Assembly (NCBI RefSeq): GCF_900142205.1
Contig: NZ_FRAA01000009.1
Span: 105,554-169,553 of the forward strand
Direction: 5' to 3'
Length of the DNA: 64,000 nucleotides
Source of the DNA: Reichenbachiella agariperforans
GTDB lineage: Bacteria; Bacteroidota; Bacteroidia; Cytophagales; Cyclobacteriaceae
Shown here: positions 45,495-53,726 of the stretch, in pieces
Layout of the letters: the number at the start of each line of letters is the position of its first letter
Numbering within the stretch: position 1 is the first letter of the stretch
Notes under the pieces: model-generated
Told to the model about the DNA's origin: nothing
Seen by the model: the letters and a program-made list of their open reading frames with translations, nothing else
Database searches by the model: none
Made by a program: the position numbers and the translations under genes

Positions 45495-46115
45495 CTACTT
45501 CTTCGTTTCGCTTATAAATTTCTTGAGCACATCCACGTCTTTTAGCCCTGGTTCGATCTCGAAACGGCTATTGACATCAATGGCTATCAACTGTTCTATA
45601 CCCAAGGCACGGACTCTTTCTACATCCTCTGGGCCAATCCCTCCACTAAGAATCAGTGGCACAGTCATTTGGTATTGTTCTAGCACAGACCAGTCAAACT
45701 TGACTCCATTCCCGCCATGGTCTACCCCTTTGGTATCGAACAAAAACGCATCCACATACTCGGTATATTCGTCCAATTTCTTTGGCAAATGATCATAGAC
45801 TGGAAAAGCCTTCCAGACCTGATATCCAGCCGCTCTGAGCACTGCACAGTCACGGGAGGATTCGTCTCCATGCAACTGTAATACGTCTAAGTGATATTCC
45901 TTGGCGATGGTCAGAACCTCTTCTACCTGCTCGTTAACAAACACGCCTACCTTTTCCTTGTCCAAAGCTCGCAGGTCATTCGACGACAAGCTACCATCCA
46001 AAAAGAAACGTTTGGACTTAGGGTAGAAAATAAAACCAATGTAATCCACCGATGAATCGATCAATTGATCCAAATTCTCCTTGTGTCGTATACCACATAC
46101 TTTAATCTGCATCAC
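45495..46115 (-). CDS. trpF: phosphoribosylanthranilate isomerase
   Basis: 206 residues, a single TIM barrel. TrpF isomerises N-(5-phosphoribosyl)anthranilate. The catalytic Cys is in KVCGIR (near residue 7) and the Asp in [20 protein letters not shown] and [15 protein letters not shown] form the phosphate site. It overlaps trpC by 4 bp. The two activities are separate proteins here, not fused as in E. coli. Confidence 0.95.
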   Translation of the reverse strand: MMQIKVCGIRHKENLDQLIDSSVDYIGFIFYPKSKRFFLDGSLSSNDLRALDKEKVGVFVNEQVEEVLTIAKEYHLDVLQLHGDESSRDCAVLRAAGYQVWKAFPVYDHLPKKLDEYTEYVDAFLFDTKGVDHGGNGVKFDWSVLEQYQMTVPLILSGGIGPEDVERVRALGIEQLIAIDVNSRFEIEPGLKDVDVLKKFISETKK

Positions 46116-46900
46116 ACAAGCTCTTCTGTCATGAATTTCTTAAGCTCTGCGGCTGGATCATCGTGCTTCATGAACTGCTCACCGATCAAAAAGCCCTTAT
46201 ACCCTACTGCTATGAGTTCGGCCATATCCTTCGTCGTGGAGATGCCACTTTCGGATATTTTGAGTTGCTCCTTGGGTAGAACCTCCGACAGATCGATAGA
46301 GTTCTGAATCGTCGTTTTGAATCGTTTCAAGTCCCTATTATTCACCCCCAAAATGTCTACTTCTGAAATATACCCCTGACGAAACTCCTCTTCGTTGTGA
46401 ATCTCTAACAACACCTCTAACCCCAGATCATGCGCCACTTTGGTAAAGTGCGTTATCTCCTCTTTGGTCAGAATAGCAGCAATCAGCAGCATCAAGTCCG
46501 CTCCAATCGCCTTGGTTTTGTATATCTGATACTCATCGATGATAAAATCCTTTCGGAGGATCGGGCAAGTAACATGCGGTCTCGCTCGTTGCAAATCCTC
46601 TATCGTCCCACCAAAGAAAGGCTCATCGGTAAGGATAGAGATCGCAGAAGCACCTGCTTCACAGTAGCCCTTAGCCACTTTCATCACATCCACACGGTCG
46701 TTAATCACCCCTTTGGATGGAGACTGGCGTTTAAACTCCGAGATAATCCCCGGCAATACTGAGCTTTTCAACCGCTGAGCCGTAGAGATACCTGACCTAT
46801 CAAAATCTGGCATCTTAGTCAATTGATCTATGGAGAACAAAGCCTTTTGCGCTGCAACTTCCTTTCGCTTTTCAGCTACTATTTTATCTAAAACATTCAT
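46112..46900 (-). CDS. trpC: indole-3-glycerol phosphate synthase
   Basis: 262 residues. TrpC makes indole-3-glycerol phosphate. The catalytic Lys and Glu region is visible: IISEFKRQSPSKG at about residue 50-62, AISILTDEPFFGG and LRKDFIIDEYQIY. ILGVNNRDLKRF and SESGISTTKDM complete the TIM-barrel phosphate site. It overlaps both trpD (4 bp) and trpF (4 bp), so translation of this part of the operon is tightly coupled. Confidence 0.96.
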   Translation of the reverse strand: MNVLDKIVAEKRKEVAAQKALFSIDQLTKMPDFDRSGISTAQRLKSSVLPGIISEFKRQSPSKGVINDRVDVMKVAKGYCEAGASAISILTDEPFFGGTIEDLQRARPHVTCPILRKDFIIDEYQIYKTKAIGADLMLLIAAILTKEEITHFTKVAHDLGLEVLLEIHNEEEFRQGYISEVDILGVNNRDLKRFKTTIQNSIDLSEVLPKEQLKISESGISTTKDMAELIAVGYKGFLIGEQFMKHDDPAAELKKFMTEELV

Positions 46901-47892
46901 TTCCCTACTTGGATAAACTTCTTAAAACACTGATACGCTGCACCCGAGTCGATAGACTCTTTGGCTTTCGTGATCCCTTCTTCAAAACTCCCTAATCCTT
47001 GCCCCATATAGAGCGCTAGGCCTGCATTGGCAAGCACCACGTCTGTTTGAGCTGCTGTAGCCTCACCTTTGAGCACTTGTTCAAATATCTTGGCTGAATC
47101 CGCTACGGTCTCTCCCCCATGAATCGCGGCTGGAGAGATTCGCTTCAATCCAACATCTTCTGGAGAAAAAGTCAGTATTTCGTCTTTGGTGTACACCTTA
47201 AAATCACCAGTCAAGGAAATCTCATCATACCCATCCACGGCATGTACGATAGCACAATCACGACCTTCTTCGCGGTGCAGATCCTGGTACAGCTGTGCAA
47301 CCTCTAGGCTGTACACTCCCATCAACTGCTTGGCTGGCTTGCTCGGGTTAACCAAAGGGCCTAGCATATTAAAAAATGTCTTGATTCCTAGATCTCTACG
47401 CACTGGAGCTACATTTTTCATCGCAGGATGGAAAAGTGGCGCATGCAAGAAGCATATCCCTGCTGTCTCCATACTCCTCTGCAAAACGGACTCCTCCGCA
47501 GTAAACTCGTACCCAAAATGGCTCAACAAGTTAGATGAACCACAGTTAGAAGACACACTATTATTACCATGCTTGGACACCATCTGCCCTGCCCCAGCCA
47601 CGACAAAAGACGAAGTGGTCGATATATTGAAAGTATCCTTACCGTCACCTCCTGTACCGCACATATCCATGGCGTCATAGGCACTCAAATCGATCGCATG
47701 ACATAGCGCCAACATCGCATCTTTGAAGCCTGACAGCTCATGTGCTTGAATCCCTCGCATGCGATAGATCGTCAGAAAGGCTGCCAACTGGCTAGGATTA
47801 TACTCTCCCTGTGCCAGCTTCATCAGTGTCTCTTGTGCTTCTGCCTTGGGCAAGACATAGCCTCCTGTTAGTTTCTCTAATAATTCTTTCAT
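46897..47892 (-). CDS. trpD: anthranilate phosphoribosyltransferase
   Basis: 331 residues. TrpD joins anthranilate to PRPP. The PRPP loop is MCGTGGDGKDTFNISTTSS (about 78-96) and the HGNNSVSSNCGS loop binds the diphosphate. The NMLGPLVNPSKPAKQLMGVY block is typical. It is a stand-alone TrpD without a fused amidotransferase. It lies 12 bp after trpG and overlaps trpC. Confidence 0.96.
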   Translation of the reverse strand: MKELLEKLTGGYVLPKAEAQETLMKLAQGEYNPSQLAAFLTIYRMRGIQAHELSGFKDAMLALCHAIDLSAYDAMDMCGTGGDGKDTFNISTTSSFVVAGAGQMVSKHGNNSVSSNCGSSNLLSHFGYEFTAEESVLQRSMETAGICFLHAPLFHPAMKNVAPVRRDLGIKTFFNMLGPLVNPSKPAKQLMGVYSLEVAQLYQDLHREEGRDCAIVHAVDGYDEISLTGDFKVYTKDEILTFSPEDVGLKRISPAAIHGGETVADSAKIFEQVLKGEATAAQTDVVLANAGLALYMGQGLGSFEEGITKAKESIDSGAAYQCFKKFIQVGK

Positions 47893-47904
47893 CTCTAAGA
47901 CCTC

Positions 47905-48471
47905 TTATAGTTTCATCCAATTATCCATCATCTGGATACCATGCTCTGTAAGTATCGACTCTGGGTGAAATTGTACGCCACGAAGACTATATTCTTTGTG
48001 CGCCAGTGCCATCACCTCATTATTATCATCGACAGCCGTGACCATAATATCCCCTGTCTGATTAGGGTCTACTGCCCAACTGTGGTAACGGCAAATCTTG
48101 AACTGCTCAGGTAACCCCTTAAAGAGCGCATCCTCAGCTTTGACATGGACATTGGTCGCAATACCATGCAGTACGTCAGGCAGATTATAGAGCGCACCAC
48201 CAAAGCACTCCGCAATCGCTTGGTGTCCTAGGCATACGCCCAAAATATTCTTATCTGGTGCATAGGTACGGATCGTATCCATGAGTATACCACTGTCTTT
48301 GGGCAACCCTGGCCCAGGAGATAGTAGTATCCGGTCATATTTGGCCACATCGGCCAAGGCTATCTGGTCGTTTCTAAATACATCGAGGTTTTCATCTCCT
48401 TCGAGTTCACGGATGATATGAACCAGATTATAGGTGAACGAATCGTAATTATCTAATACTAAGGTCTTCAT
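47905..48471 (-). CDS. trpG: anthranilate synthase glutaminase subunit
   Basis: 188 residues, class I glutamine amidotransferase. The nucleophile is the Cys in LGVCLGHQAIAE, with the His and Glu in GVQFHPESILT. It provides ammonia to TrpE. An alternative role as PabA, shared with folate synthesis, is possible since many bacteria use one subunit for both, but the trp operon location favours TrpG. It overlaps trpE by 4 bp (ATGA). Confidence 0.95.
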   Translation of the reverse strand: MKTLVLDNYDSFTYNLVHIIRELEGDENLDVFRNDQIALADVAKYDRILLSPGPGLPKDSGILMDTIRTYAPDKNILGVCLGHQAIAECFGGALYNLPDVLHGIATNVHVKAEDALFKGLPEQFKICRYHSWAVDPNQTGDIMVTAVDDNNEVMALAHKEYSLRGVQFHPESILTEHGIQMMDNWMKL

Positions 48472-49901
48472 TTCGCTTTTCTTTGGGCTTGATTCAAACT
48501 ATTGGCTTTCTCTATAGCGGTCTTCAATGCCCCTATTTTGTTGTAAACTTCCTGCACCTCGCTATCTGGGTCAGATTTGGCTACCACTCCCGCACCAGCT
48601 CTGAAGTGCAACTGATTATCTTGACTCAAAAACGAACGGATCAGAATGGCATGGTTAAAATTACCATAGAAATCCATCAACCCGATCATCCCACCATAAT
48701 AGCCACGCACGGTTGCATCATATTGATCGATCAACCCCATGGCTTTGTATTTCGGTGCTCCAGACAAGGTCCCTGCTGGAAACGTATCCGCTGCTAAATC
48801 AATGGCTGATTTACCTCCTCTCAGGATAGTAGTCACCTTAGATACAAGGTGAATCACGTGAGAGAAAAACTGAATCTCTTTGAACTTCTCTACCGTGACT
48901 TGATCCCCAGAGATACTCAAGTCATTGCGGGCTAGATCGACGAGCATCACATGCTCAGCAGTTTCTTTCTCATCTTCGGAGAGTGCCTTAGCTGCTTTGG
49001 TATCTTCTTCGTCACTACCTGTACGTCGGTAGGTTCCCGCTATCGGAAAAATGGCTGCTTTACCATCATTGACCTCCAACTGTGCCTCTGGAGAAGAGCC
49101 AAAGATGCGAAACTTACCATAATCGAAATAGAACAAATAAGGCGAAGGATTGACACTACGGAGTGCCCGATAGAGGAAGAAATCATCTCCCTCATAGCTT
49201 GTCTTAAAACTGCGCGACAACACCATCTGAAAGGTATCCCCCAACTGACTATGCTTGATGGCTTTGAGCACGTTTTCCCTAAATTCACCATCTGTCATAT
49301 CCGACTCGATCTCTCCATCAGACGAAAAGTCAAACTGAGGAGTTTTAGACGAAAAGATGAGATCTTCCACGTTTTCGATTCCCTGATAACTCTCCACTGG
49401 ATCACCACTATTTTCAGTGATAAATATCTTGTTACGGAAGTGATCAAAGGCGATGACGTACTTGAAGCAAAAGTACTGCATCAGCGGTATCTCAAAATTC
49501 TTTGGCTTGGAAGGATTAAAAGTGATATCCTCAAAATACTGTACTGCTTCATAACTCGTAAAGCCAAATAAGCCAGATTTGGTATAGTACTGTTTATCAT
49601 CCTGTGGCTTGAAACACTCCGAAAAAGACACAAACTGCTCTCGAAGATCTACCCCCGCCAAGGCTTCACTCGTCTCTTCTTCCTCTGGAAACCTCTTAAA
49701 CAACCTATCCTCCTCGACTCTAAATTCCGCAACGGGCTGAAAACCTATATAGGATATACTTCCTTCTTTGGCATGATAGTCAGAACTCTCTAGCAGAAAA
49801 GAATTCGGATACTTTTCTCTTACTCTTAGGTAGATACTGACTGGAGTGATTAAATCCCCTAGTATCTCCTTGGTCTTAGAATATATTTTAACTTCTTTCA
49901 T
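48468..49901 (-). CDS. trpE: anthranilate synthase component I
   Basis: 477 residues. TrpE makes anthranilate from chorismate and ammonia. The tryptophan feedback site is recognised in NSFLLESSDYHAKEGSISYIG, shown here as the LLES motif at about residues 36-39. The active site includes MVLSRSF, PSPYLFYF, GTLSGAPKYKAM and YYGGMIGLMDF. Both attenuation in the leader and feedback inhibition should therefore control the pathway. It is the first structural gene of the operon, read after the attenuator that ends about 10 bp before its start. Confidence 0.97.
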   Translation of the reverse strand: MKEVKIYSKTKEILGDLITPVSIYLRVREKYPNSFLLESSDYHAKEGSISYIGFQPVAEFRVEEDRLFKRFPEEEETSEALAGVDLREQFVSFSECFKPQDDKQYYTKSGLFGFTSYEAVQYFEDITFNPSKPKNFEIPLMQYFCFKYVIAFDHFRNKIFITENSGDPVESYQGIENVEDLIFSSKTPQFDFSSDGEIESDMTDGEFRENVLKAIKHSQLGDTFQMVLSRSFKTSYEGDDFFLYRALRSVNPSPYLFYFDYGKFRIFGSSPEAQLEVNDGKAAIFPIAGTYRRTGSDEEDTKAAKALSEDEKETAEHVMLVDLARNDLSISGDQVTVEKFKEIQFFSHVIHLVSKVTTILRGGKSAIDLAADTFPAGTLSGAPKYKAMGLIDQYDATVRGYYGGMIGLMDFYGNFNHAILIRSFLSQDNQLHFRAGAGVVAKSDPDSEVQEVYNKIGALKTAIEKANSLNQAQRKAK

Positions 49902-49910
49902 TGATTTTTA

Positions 49911-49945
49911 GCAAAAAAAAAGCCCTGACTGTGAACGTCAAGGCT
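49911..49945 (-). terminator. trp operon attenuator (leader terminator)
   Basis: On the minus strand AGCCTTGAC, loop GTTCACA, GTCAGGGCT forms a 9-bp stem (one G-U pair) and runs into nine T's. It lies between the leader peptide and trpE, ending about 10 bp before the trpE start codon, so it must be read through for any trp expression. A leader segment, GTGAAC at 49980-49985 that spans the leader stop codon, is complementary to six of the seven loop bases and is a candidate for an alternative pairing. Confidence 0.9.
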
Positions 49946-49981
49946 AATGTTATATTTTTATAAAATACACACAGGTCGTGT

Positions 49982-50017
49982 TCACTTCTGATTAGAAATG
50001 CACCACCACCAAGTCAT
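49982..50017 (-). CDS. trpL: trp leader peptide with three consecutive Trp codons
   Basis: An ATG at 50017 opens an 11-codon frame that reads MTWWWCISNQK and stops at TGA (49982-49984). Codons 3-5 are TGG TGG TGG. Three adjacent Trp codons in a frame this short, placed between a good promoter and a terminator before trpE, are what transcription attenuation by ribosome stalling predicts. The frame is too short for automatic gene calling. Sequence alone cannot show that it is translated; no Shine-Dalgarno is seen, which is usual for this phylum. Confidence 0.88.
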   Translation of the reverse strand: MTWWWCISNQK

Positions 50018-50043
50018 ATTTTTGTTTATCATTTTCATTGTTG

Positions 50044-50075
50044 CAATTATATCCTAGTCCGACGAAAGTGCAAAA
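50044..50075 (-). promoter_or_regulatory. Bacteroidota-type promoter of the trp operon
   Basis: On the minus strand TTTTG (the -33 box) and TATAATTG (the -7 box, consensus TAnnTTTG) are separated by 19 bases, the spacing known for the primary sigma factor of Bacteroidota. Transcription would start near 50037, 20 bases before the leader ATG, giving a leader of about 125 nt up to the attenuator. Confidence 0.72.
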
Positions 50076-50357
50076 CTTTCCTCTAAATTTTTATAGATCA
50101 AGTTCAATCATCTAGCTCAACATTCATTAAACCTCATCTTAATAGGTCTAGCTTTTCCAAAGTACTCCCTCTCAAAACCTGAGAGACCCAACCCTTTATA
50201 AACCACTAGAAATAGCAGCTATGGAAAGTTAAAACATTATTTAAATACGATTATCCCACACTGCCATTCATGGATCATCTAATTTATTTCATCTACAATA
50301 CACTAGATTTTTAAGAAGTTGTATAAATTCGTAAAGGCATAGGATGTTGATTTCATA

Positions 50358-50396
50358 CACTATCCATACTCTATCCATGCCTTATCTATACTTTTG
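50358..50396 (+). promoter_or_regulatory. possible promoter of the TerB-like gene
   Basis: TACTTTTG at 50389-50396 fits the TAnnTTTG -7 box exactly. No -33 TTTG lies at the right distance. Instead, three related blocks, CTATCCATA, CTATCCATG and TTATCTATA, repeat at about 11-bp steps directly upstream, one helical turn apart, and may be activator sites. The rest of 50076-50357 shows nothing recognisable. Confidence 0.38.
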
Positions 50397-50438
50397 CAGC
50401 AGCATAGTTCGAGATAACCAAACGCTAAACCGAAACTC

Positions 50439-50852
50439 ATGTCCAAAGTCACTGAACATCTCAGCCTGCTCGTTCGTCTATCAAAAGTAGACAATTTCAT
50501 AGCAGAGCCCGAAGCGAAGATGATACACTACATCGGTTCTCTACACGGAATGGAGAGCAACGAAATCGAGCTAATCATAGACAACCCACTCCCTATTACC
50601 GATCTACATGACCTACAACCAGAGACTAAGTTTGAATACCTCTTTAATGTCGTGCAATTGATGAAGGTAGATGGCAAAGTCTTCCAATCCGAAATAGACT
50701 TCTGCGAGAAAATCGCTATGAAACTGGGTTACAAACCAAGTGTAATCGCTGATCTATCAGCCTATATCTACAGTGATCCCAACATCAGTACCAACAGAGA
50801 TTTCTTAAGAAGCATCGCCGACGAACACCTAGTCCCTATGCGGGGCAACTAA
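50439..50852 (+). CDS. TerB-like protein
   Basis: 137 residues, all helical, without signal or membrane span. The pattern LVRLSKVDNFIAEPEAKMI and LFNVVQLMKVDGKVFQSEIDF, in part LMKVDGKVFQSEI, resembles the acidic helix repeats of the TerB/DjlA-N family, which have two Asp/Glu clusters near the ends of paired helices and may bind metal. Tellurite resistance itself is not implied. It is divergent from the trp operon. Confidence 0.75.
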   Translation: MSKVTEHLSLLVRLSKVDNFIAEPEAKMIHYIGSLHGMESNEIELIIDNPLPITDLHDLQPETKFEYLFNVVQLMKVDGKVFQSEIDFCEKIAMKLGYKPSVIADLSAYIYSDPNISTNRDFLRSIADEHLVPMRGN

Positions 50853-51060
50853 AACATTATGGGCTGAAAGCACCATCGGTTTATAGGAGAATGAAATTCT
50901 CTACATTCCGAATCAAGACCTTAGATCGCTAGAAACTAGATTGTAGACAAAAAAGTATCAAATCTCTATCTAAATACTAGTTTTCCTATTGAGGTTGGTA
51001 GAAACTAAAGCGAGATGCACTAAAGTCCATAGTTTTCAACTCCAACTCTGACCAATAAAA
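50851..51060. repeat. dispersed intergenic repeat, copy C
   Basis: It shares ATTATGGGCTGAAAG, AATGAAATTCTCTACATTCC, GAATCAAGACCTTAGATCGC, AAAGCGAGATGCACTAAAG and CAACTCTGACCAATAAA with copy A, and also carries the extra ~50-bp segment with TCTAAATACTAG that copy B has. It is the longest copy. It fills the gap between the TerB-like gene and the outer-membrane protein gene. Confidence 0.8.
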
Positions 51061-51072
51061 CTAGTTTGTATA

Positions 51073-51104
51073 GAAAACCAAAAGGCTATCTCCTTTTGGT
51101 TTTC
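51073..51104. terminator. bidirectional terminator hairpin overlapping a stop codon
   Basis: GAAAACCAAAAGG and CCTTTTGGTTTTC are perfect 13-bp arms around the loop CTATCT. The loop contains the TAG stop of the outer-membrane protein gene on the minus strand, so one arm also codes for its last residues. The A-rich and T-rich arms should work in both directions, ending also any transcript from the TerB-like gene. Confidence 0.65.
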
Positions 51105-51925
51105 ACTTTAGAAGTACTTCTTCCTTTTCTTCTTAGCATCACATCATAACCATACATATATGACACGGACAGTACCAGCATATTGGTATGGTACTCTGTA
51201 TCCTCTTCGTAGATAAAAGCATCCGACAGTACGTTTCCCTCATTGAAAGCCAAGAATGAGTGACCAAAGCTATATTTGAGATCTACGATAGCTCTACTGG
51301 TAGGAGAAAATTCAAAAATAGCTCCAAAACCAAAATCCAGTGCATACTGTAGTCTATTGGGTTTAGACACGATAAACTTCCCTGGAATATCTGTATTGGC
51401 TAATTCTTCTTCAGTGAGGTCCATAAACTTCACATTATAATTAGCTTCCTCATCCCCAAACCCATATATCTCATCGGTACGCAACGTACCTGTACCTCCT
51501 AACCAATAACTCAGTCGTGGCCCGAGCTGTGCCAGCAACTTAATTTTACTATCCTTAAAAAACACGAGTCGTGCCATCAGTGGAGCCGATATGTAATGAT
51601 TAATTGTTCTGCTATCTACAAACTGTCCACCATATCCCCCTTCGCTTAAAGGTGTTTCATAGGCTTCTGTACTACGGCTTCTGTTATTGACCCGCATGTA
51701 CACTAGCTCCGTATGCACTTCAAAATTACTTTTGGTAGAGTAATCAAACGCTATCCCAGCATGCCAATTTACTTTGGACGAAGTATTAAAACTATCTAAC
51801 CTCGCCTCATTATGATACCTAGGCGTCATCAACTGCCCTCCCACTTTAGGTCCTACCCAAAACTGCGCTTTGGCAGACACAGCACACAACATCACCCAAA
51901 CCACTAACACCAGTTTCTCTTTCAT
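51086..51925 (-). CDS. outer-membrane beta-barrel protein (PorT-like family)
   Basis: 279 residues with a signal peptide ending VSAKA. The barrel begins QFWVGPKVGGQL and continues with paired strands (HAGIAFDYSTKSNFEVHTELVY). This is the outer-membrane beta-barrel family that includes PorT of the type IX secretion system, but the family is broad and paralogous, so I do not call it PorT itself. The basic tail MLRRKGRSTSKVKTKRR is unusual for a barrel end. It lies near the PorP/SprF gene, in the opposite direction. Confidence 0.72.
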   Translation of the reverse strand: MKEKLVLVVWVMLCAVSAKAQFWVGPKVGGQLMTPRYHNEARLDSFNTSSKVNWHAGIAFDYSTKSNFEVHTELVYMRVNNRSRSTEAYETPLSEGGYGGQFVDSRTINHYISAPLMARLVFFKDSKIKLLAQLGPRLSYWLGGTGTLRTDEIYGFGDEEANYNVKFMDLTEEELANTDIPGKFIVSKPNRLQYALDFGFGAIFEFSPTSRAIVDLKYSFGHSFLAFNEGNVLSDAFIYEEDTEYHTNMLVLSVSYMYGYDVMLRRKGRSTSKVKTKRR

Positions 51926-52154
51926 TCTTATCAGATCAATCTAATTCAAAGTAAAGTACAAAAAAATATATAATATCTCATATTTCATCTATGAGTCATT
52001 ACTTTTGTAAAATTAATAATAATTTCAAGACTTTCGATTTATTGTATCAAGGAACAACTTCTGTTCTTTCGCAATTTTAATATAGTTTTGGCATAAGTAT
52101 ATAAGAGCCTAACATATCCCGTTATGTTATGAAATTATTGATAGGTGGATTTGT

Positions 52155-53720
52155 ATGAAAAAAATAACATTATCATTTTTACTACTCTCCTTTTTAGTAG
52201 TTGGTAAAATCAGTGCCCAAGATCAACGCGTTTACAGCCAGTTTTTCATGAACCCATATGTACTAAACTCAGGCTATGTCGGATCGACAGGCTACAGTAC
52301 ATTATTTGGTTCTTACCGCCAGCAATGGATAGGACTCGATGGAGCCCCCGCTTATGCTCATGTAAGTTTTCACACGCCTCTACAAAACAACCTATCTATC
52401 GGAGGGATGGCCTACAACGATCAAGTTGGCGCCATTACTACCTCTGGTGCAAAAGTAACGGGAGGTTATTTATTACAACTAGAGAGAAAACAATTTATTC
52501 GATTTGGACTCTCTCTGGGGGGAGGCTACACGGGCTATGACGTAGAAGCTGGCAATGACCCTACCCTAGCCAAGTATGCAGGTACAGGTACTTCATATGT
52601 CACGGCAGATTTAGGAGTTGTTTACTATTACAACGACTTGAATATCGGACTGTCCGTTCCTAACTTAATCGGAAGAGACATGGTCAGCCCTGATGGCTTC
52701 AGCGAAATACAACTCAAGCCTTATGAAAATCTATTGATACAAGCGAGCTATCGTTATTTGCTCAACAAGAATCTAGCGATCGAACCACATGTCCTCTATA
52801 GGTTCTCTACAGTGAACATGCCACAATTTGAAGTAGCAGCCATTGCTCATATCGGTCACGTAGTCTGGGCAGGGTTAAATTACCGACAAGAATATGGAAT
52901 CGCAGCACTGGCTGGTTTCAAAATCCAAGAACAATGGGCTATAGGTTTCTCCTATGAATACGGCAACACAGAACTGGCAGGCTACTCTTCAGGAACTGCC
53001 GAGGTAAGTATTGGGTACAACCTAGGAGACAAAAAGAAGTCACAAAAGCAAGCACAATCTTTCATACAGAATTTCAGAAGAACCAAAGCACAAGAAGACC
53101 GTGCTGCACAGCGACGACAGCAACTCGCTCAGCAACGAGCACAACAACAGCGTGAAGAAGAGGCTGTAGCCGTTACAACCCCTGCTCCTACGCCAGCCAC
53201 AGAAGAACCTGTAGAAACGCCTGTACAGACCGAAGCAGAAGAGGCAACTCCTGCGGCAGAAATCGCTATAGTTAGTGAGACCATTGATCATTCTATCCCT
53301 TTAAAACATCGCACCAACACTGCGGGAGAATGGGAAATCGGAGCGACTTACACACAGGTTCGTGTAGACAGCTCAAAAATCTCAACCGTAAAATGGACAG
53401 ACGCATTGACCGCTACACCAGCTACATCTGCCGAACTCCCTCCTAGTACAGTGAGAAAAGGTGGCCACTTCTTAGAATTACCAGCAGGTCACCACGTCGT
53501 AGCAGGTGAGTTCGATGACTTCCAGGCCGCAGAAGACTACAGTGATGAAATATTCGAAATGGGCTATCATGGCGCAATCGTAGGGTATGTCTCTAAGATG
53601 AAGCAATATGTAGTCGTGGTACACAAAGGAGCCACTATGAGACAAGCCGAAGAAGAGCAGAAAGTATGGAGTTCTAGACACAACCTAGATCACGTATATA
53701 TCTTAAATGTATTGAACTAA
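52155..53720 (+). CDS. PorP/SprF-family protein fused to a SPOR-like domain
   Basis: 521 residues. After a signal peptide (1-21) the PorP/SprF barrel occupies about residues 22-295 (RVYSQFFMNPYVLNSGYVGS onward, the family's SQFFxNPxxxNPA-like start). PorP/SprF proteins sit in the outer membrane and attach type IX-secreted proteins to the surface. A Gln/Ala/Glu/Pro-rich linker (about 300-380) follows, then a compact C-terminal domain (about 430-521: VVAGEFDDFQAAEDYSDEI, YVVVVHKGATMRQAEEE) that resembles the peptidoglycan-binding SPOR fold. A six-codon gap to the next gene suggests one operon with it. Confidence 0.85.
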   Translation: MKKITLSFLLLSFLVVGKISAQDQRVYSQFFMNPYVLNSGYVGSTGYSTLFGSYRQQWIGLDGAPAYAHVSFHTPLQNNLSIGGMAYNDQVGAITTSGAKVTGGYLLQLERKQFIRFGLSLGGGYTGYDVEAGNDPTLAKYAGTGTSYVTADLGVVYYYNDLNIGLSVPNLIGRDMVSPDGFSEIQLKPYENLLIQASYRYLLNKNLAIEPHVLYRFSTVNMPQFEVAAIAHIGHVVWAGLNYRQEYGIAALAGFKIQEQWAIGFSYEYGNTELAGYSSGTAEVSIGYNLGDKKKSQKQAQSFIQNFRRTKAQEDRAAQRRQQLAQQRAQQQREEEAVAVTTPAPTPATEEPVETPVQTEAEEATPAAEIAIVSETIDHSIPLKHRTNTAGEWEIGATYTQVRVDSSKISTVKWTDALTATPATSAELPPSTVRKGGHFLELPAGHHVVAGEFDDFQAAEDYSDEIFEMGYHGAIVGYVSKMKQYVVVVHKGATMRQAEEEQKVWSSRHNLDHVYILNVLN

Positions 53721-53726
53721 TCAGCT

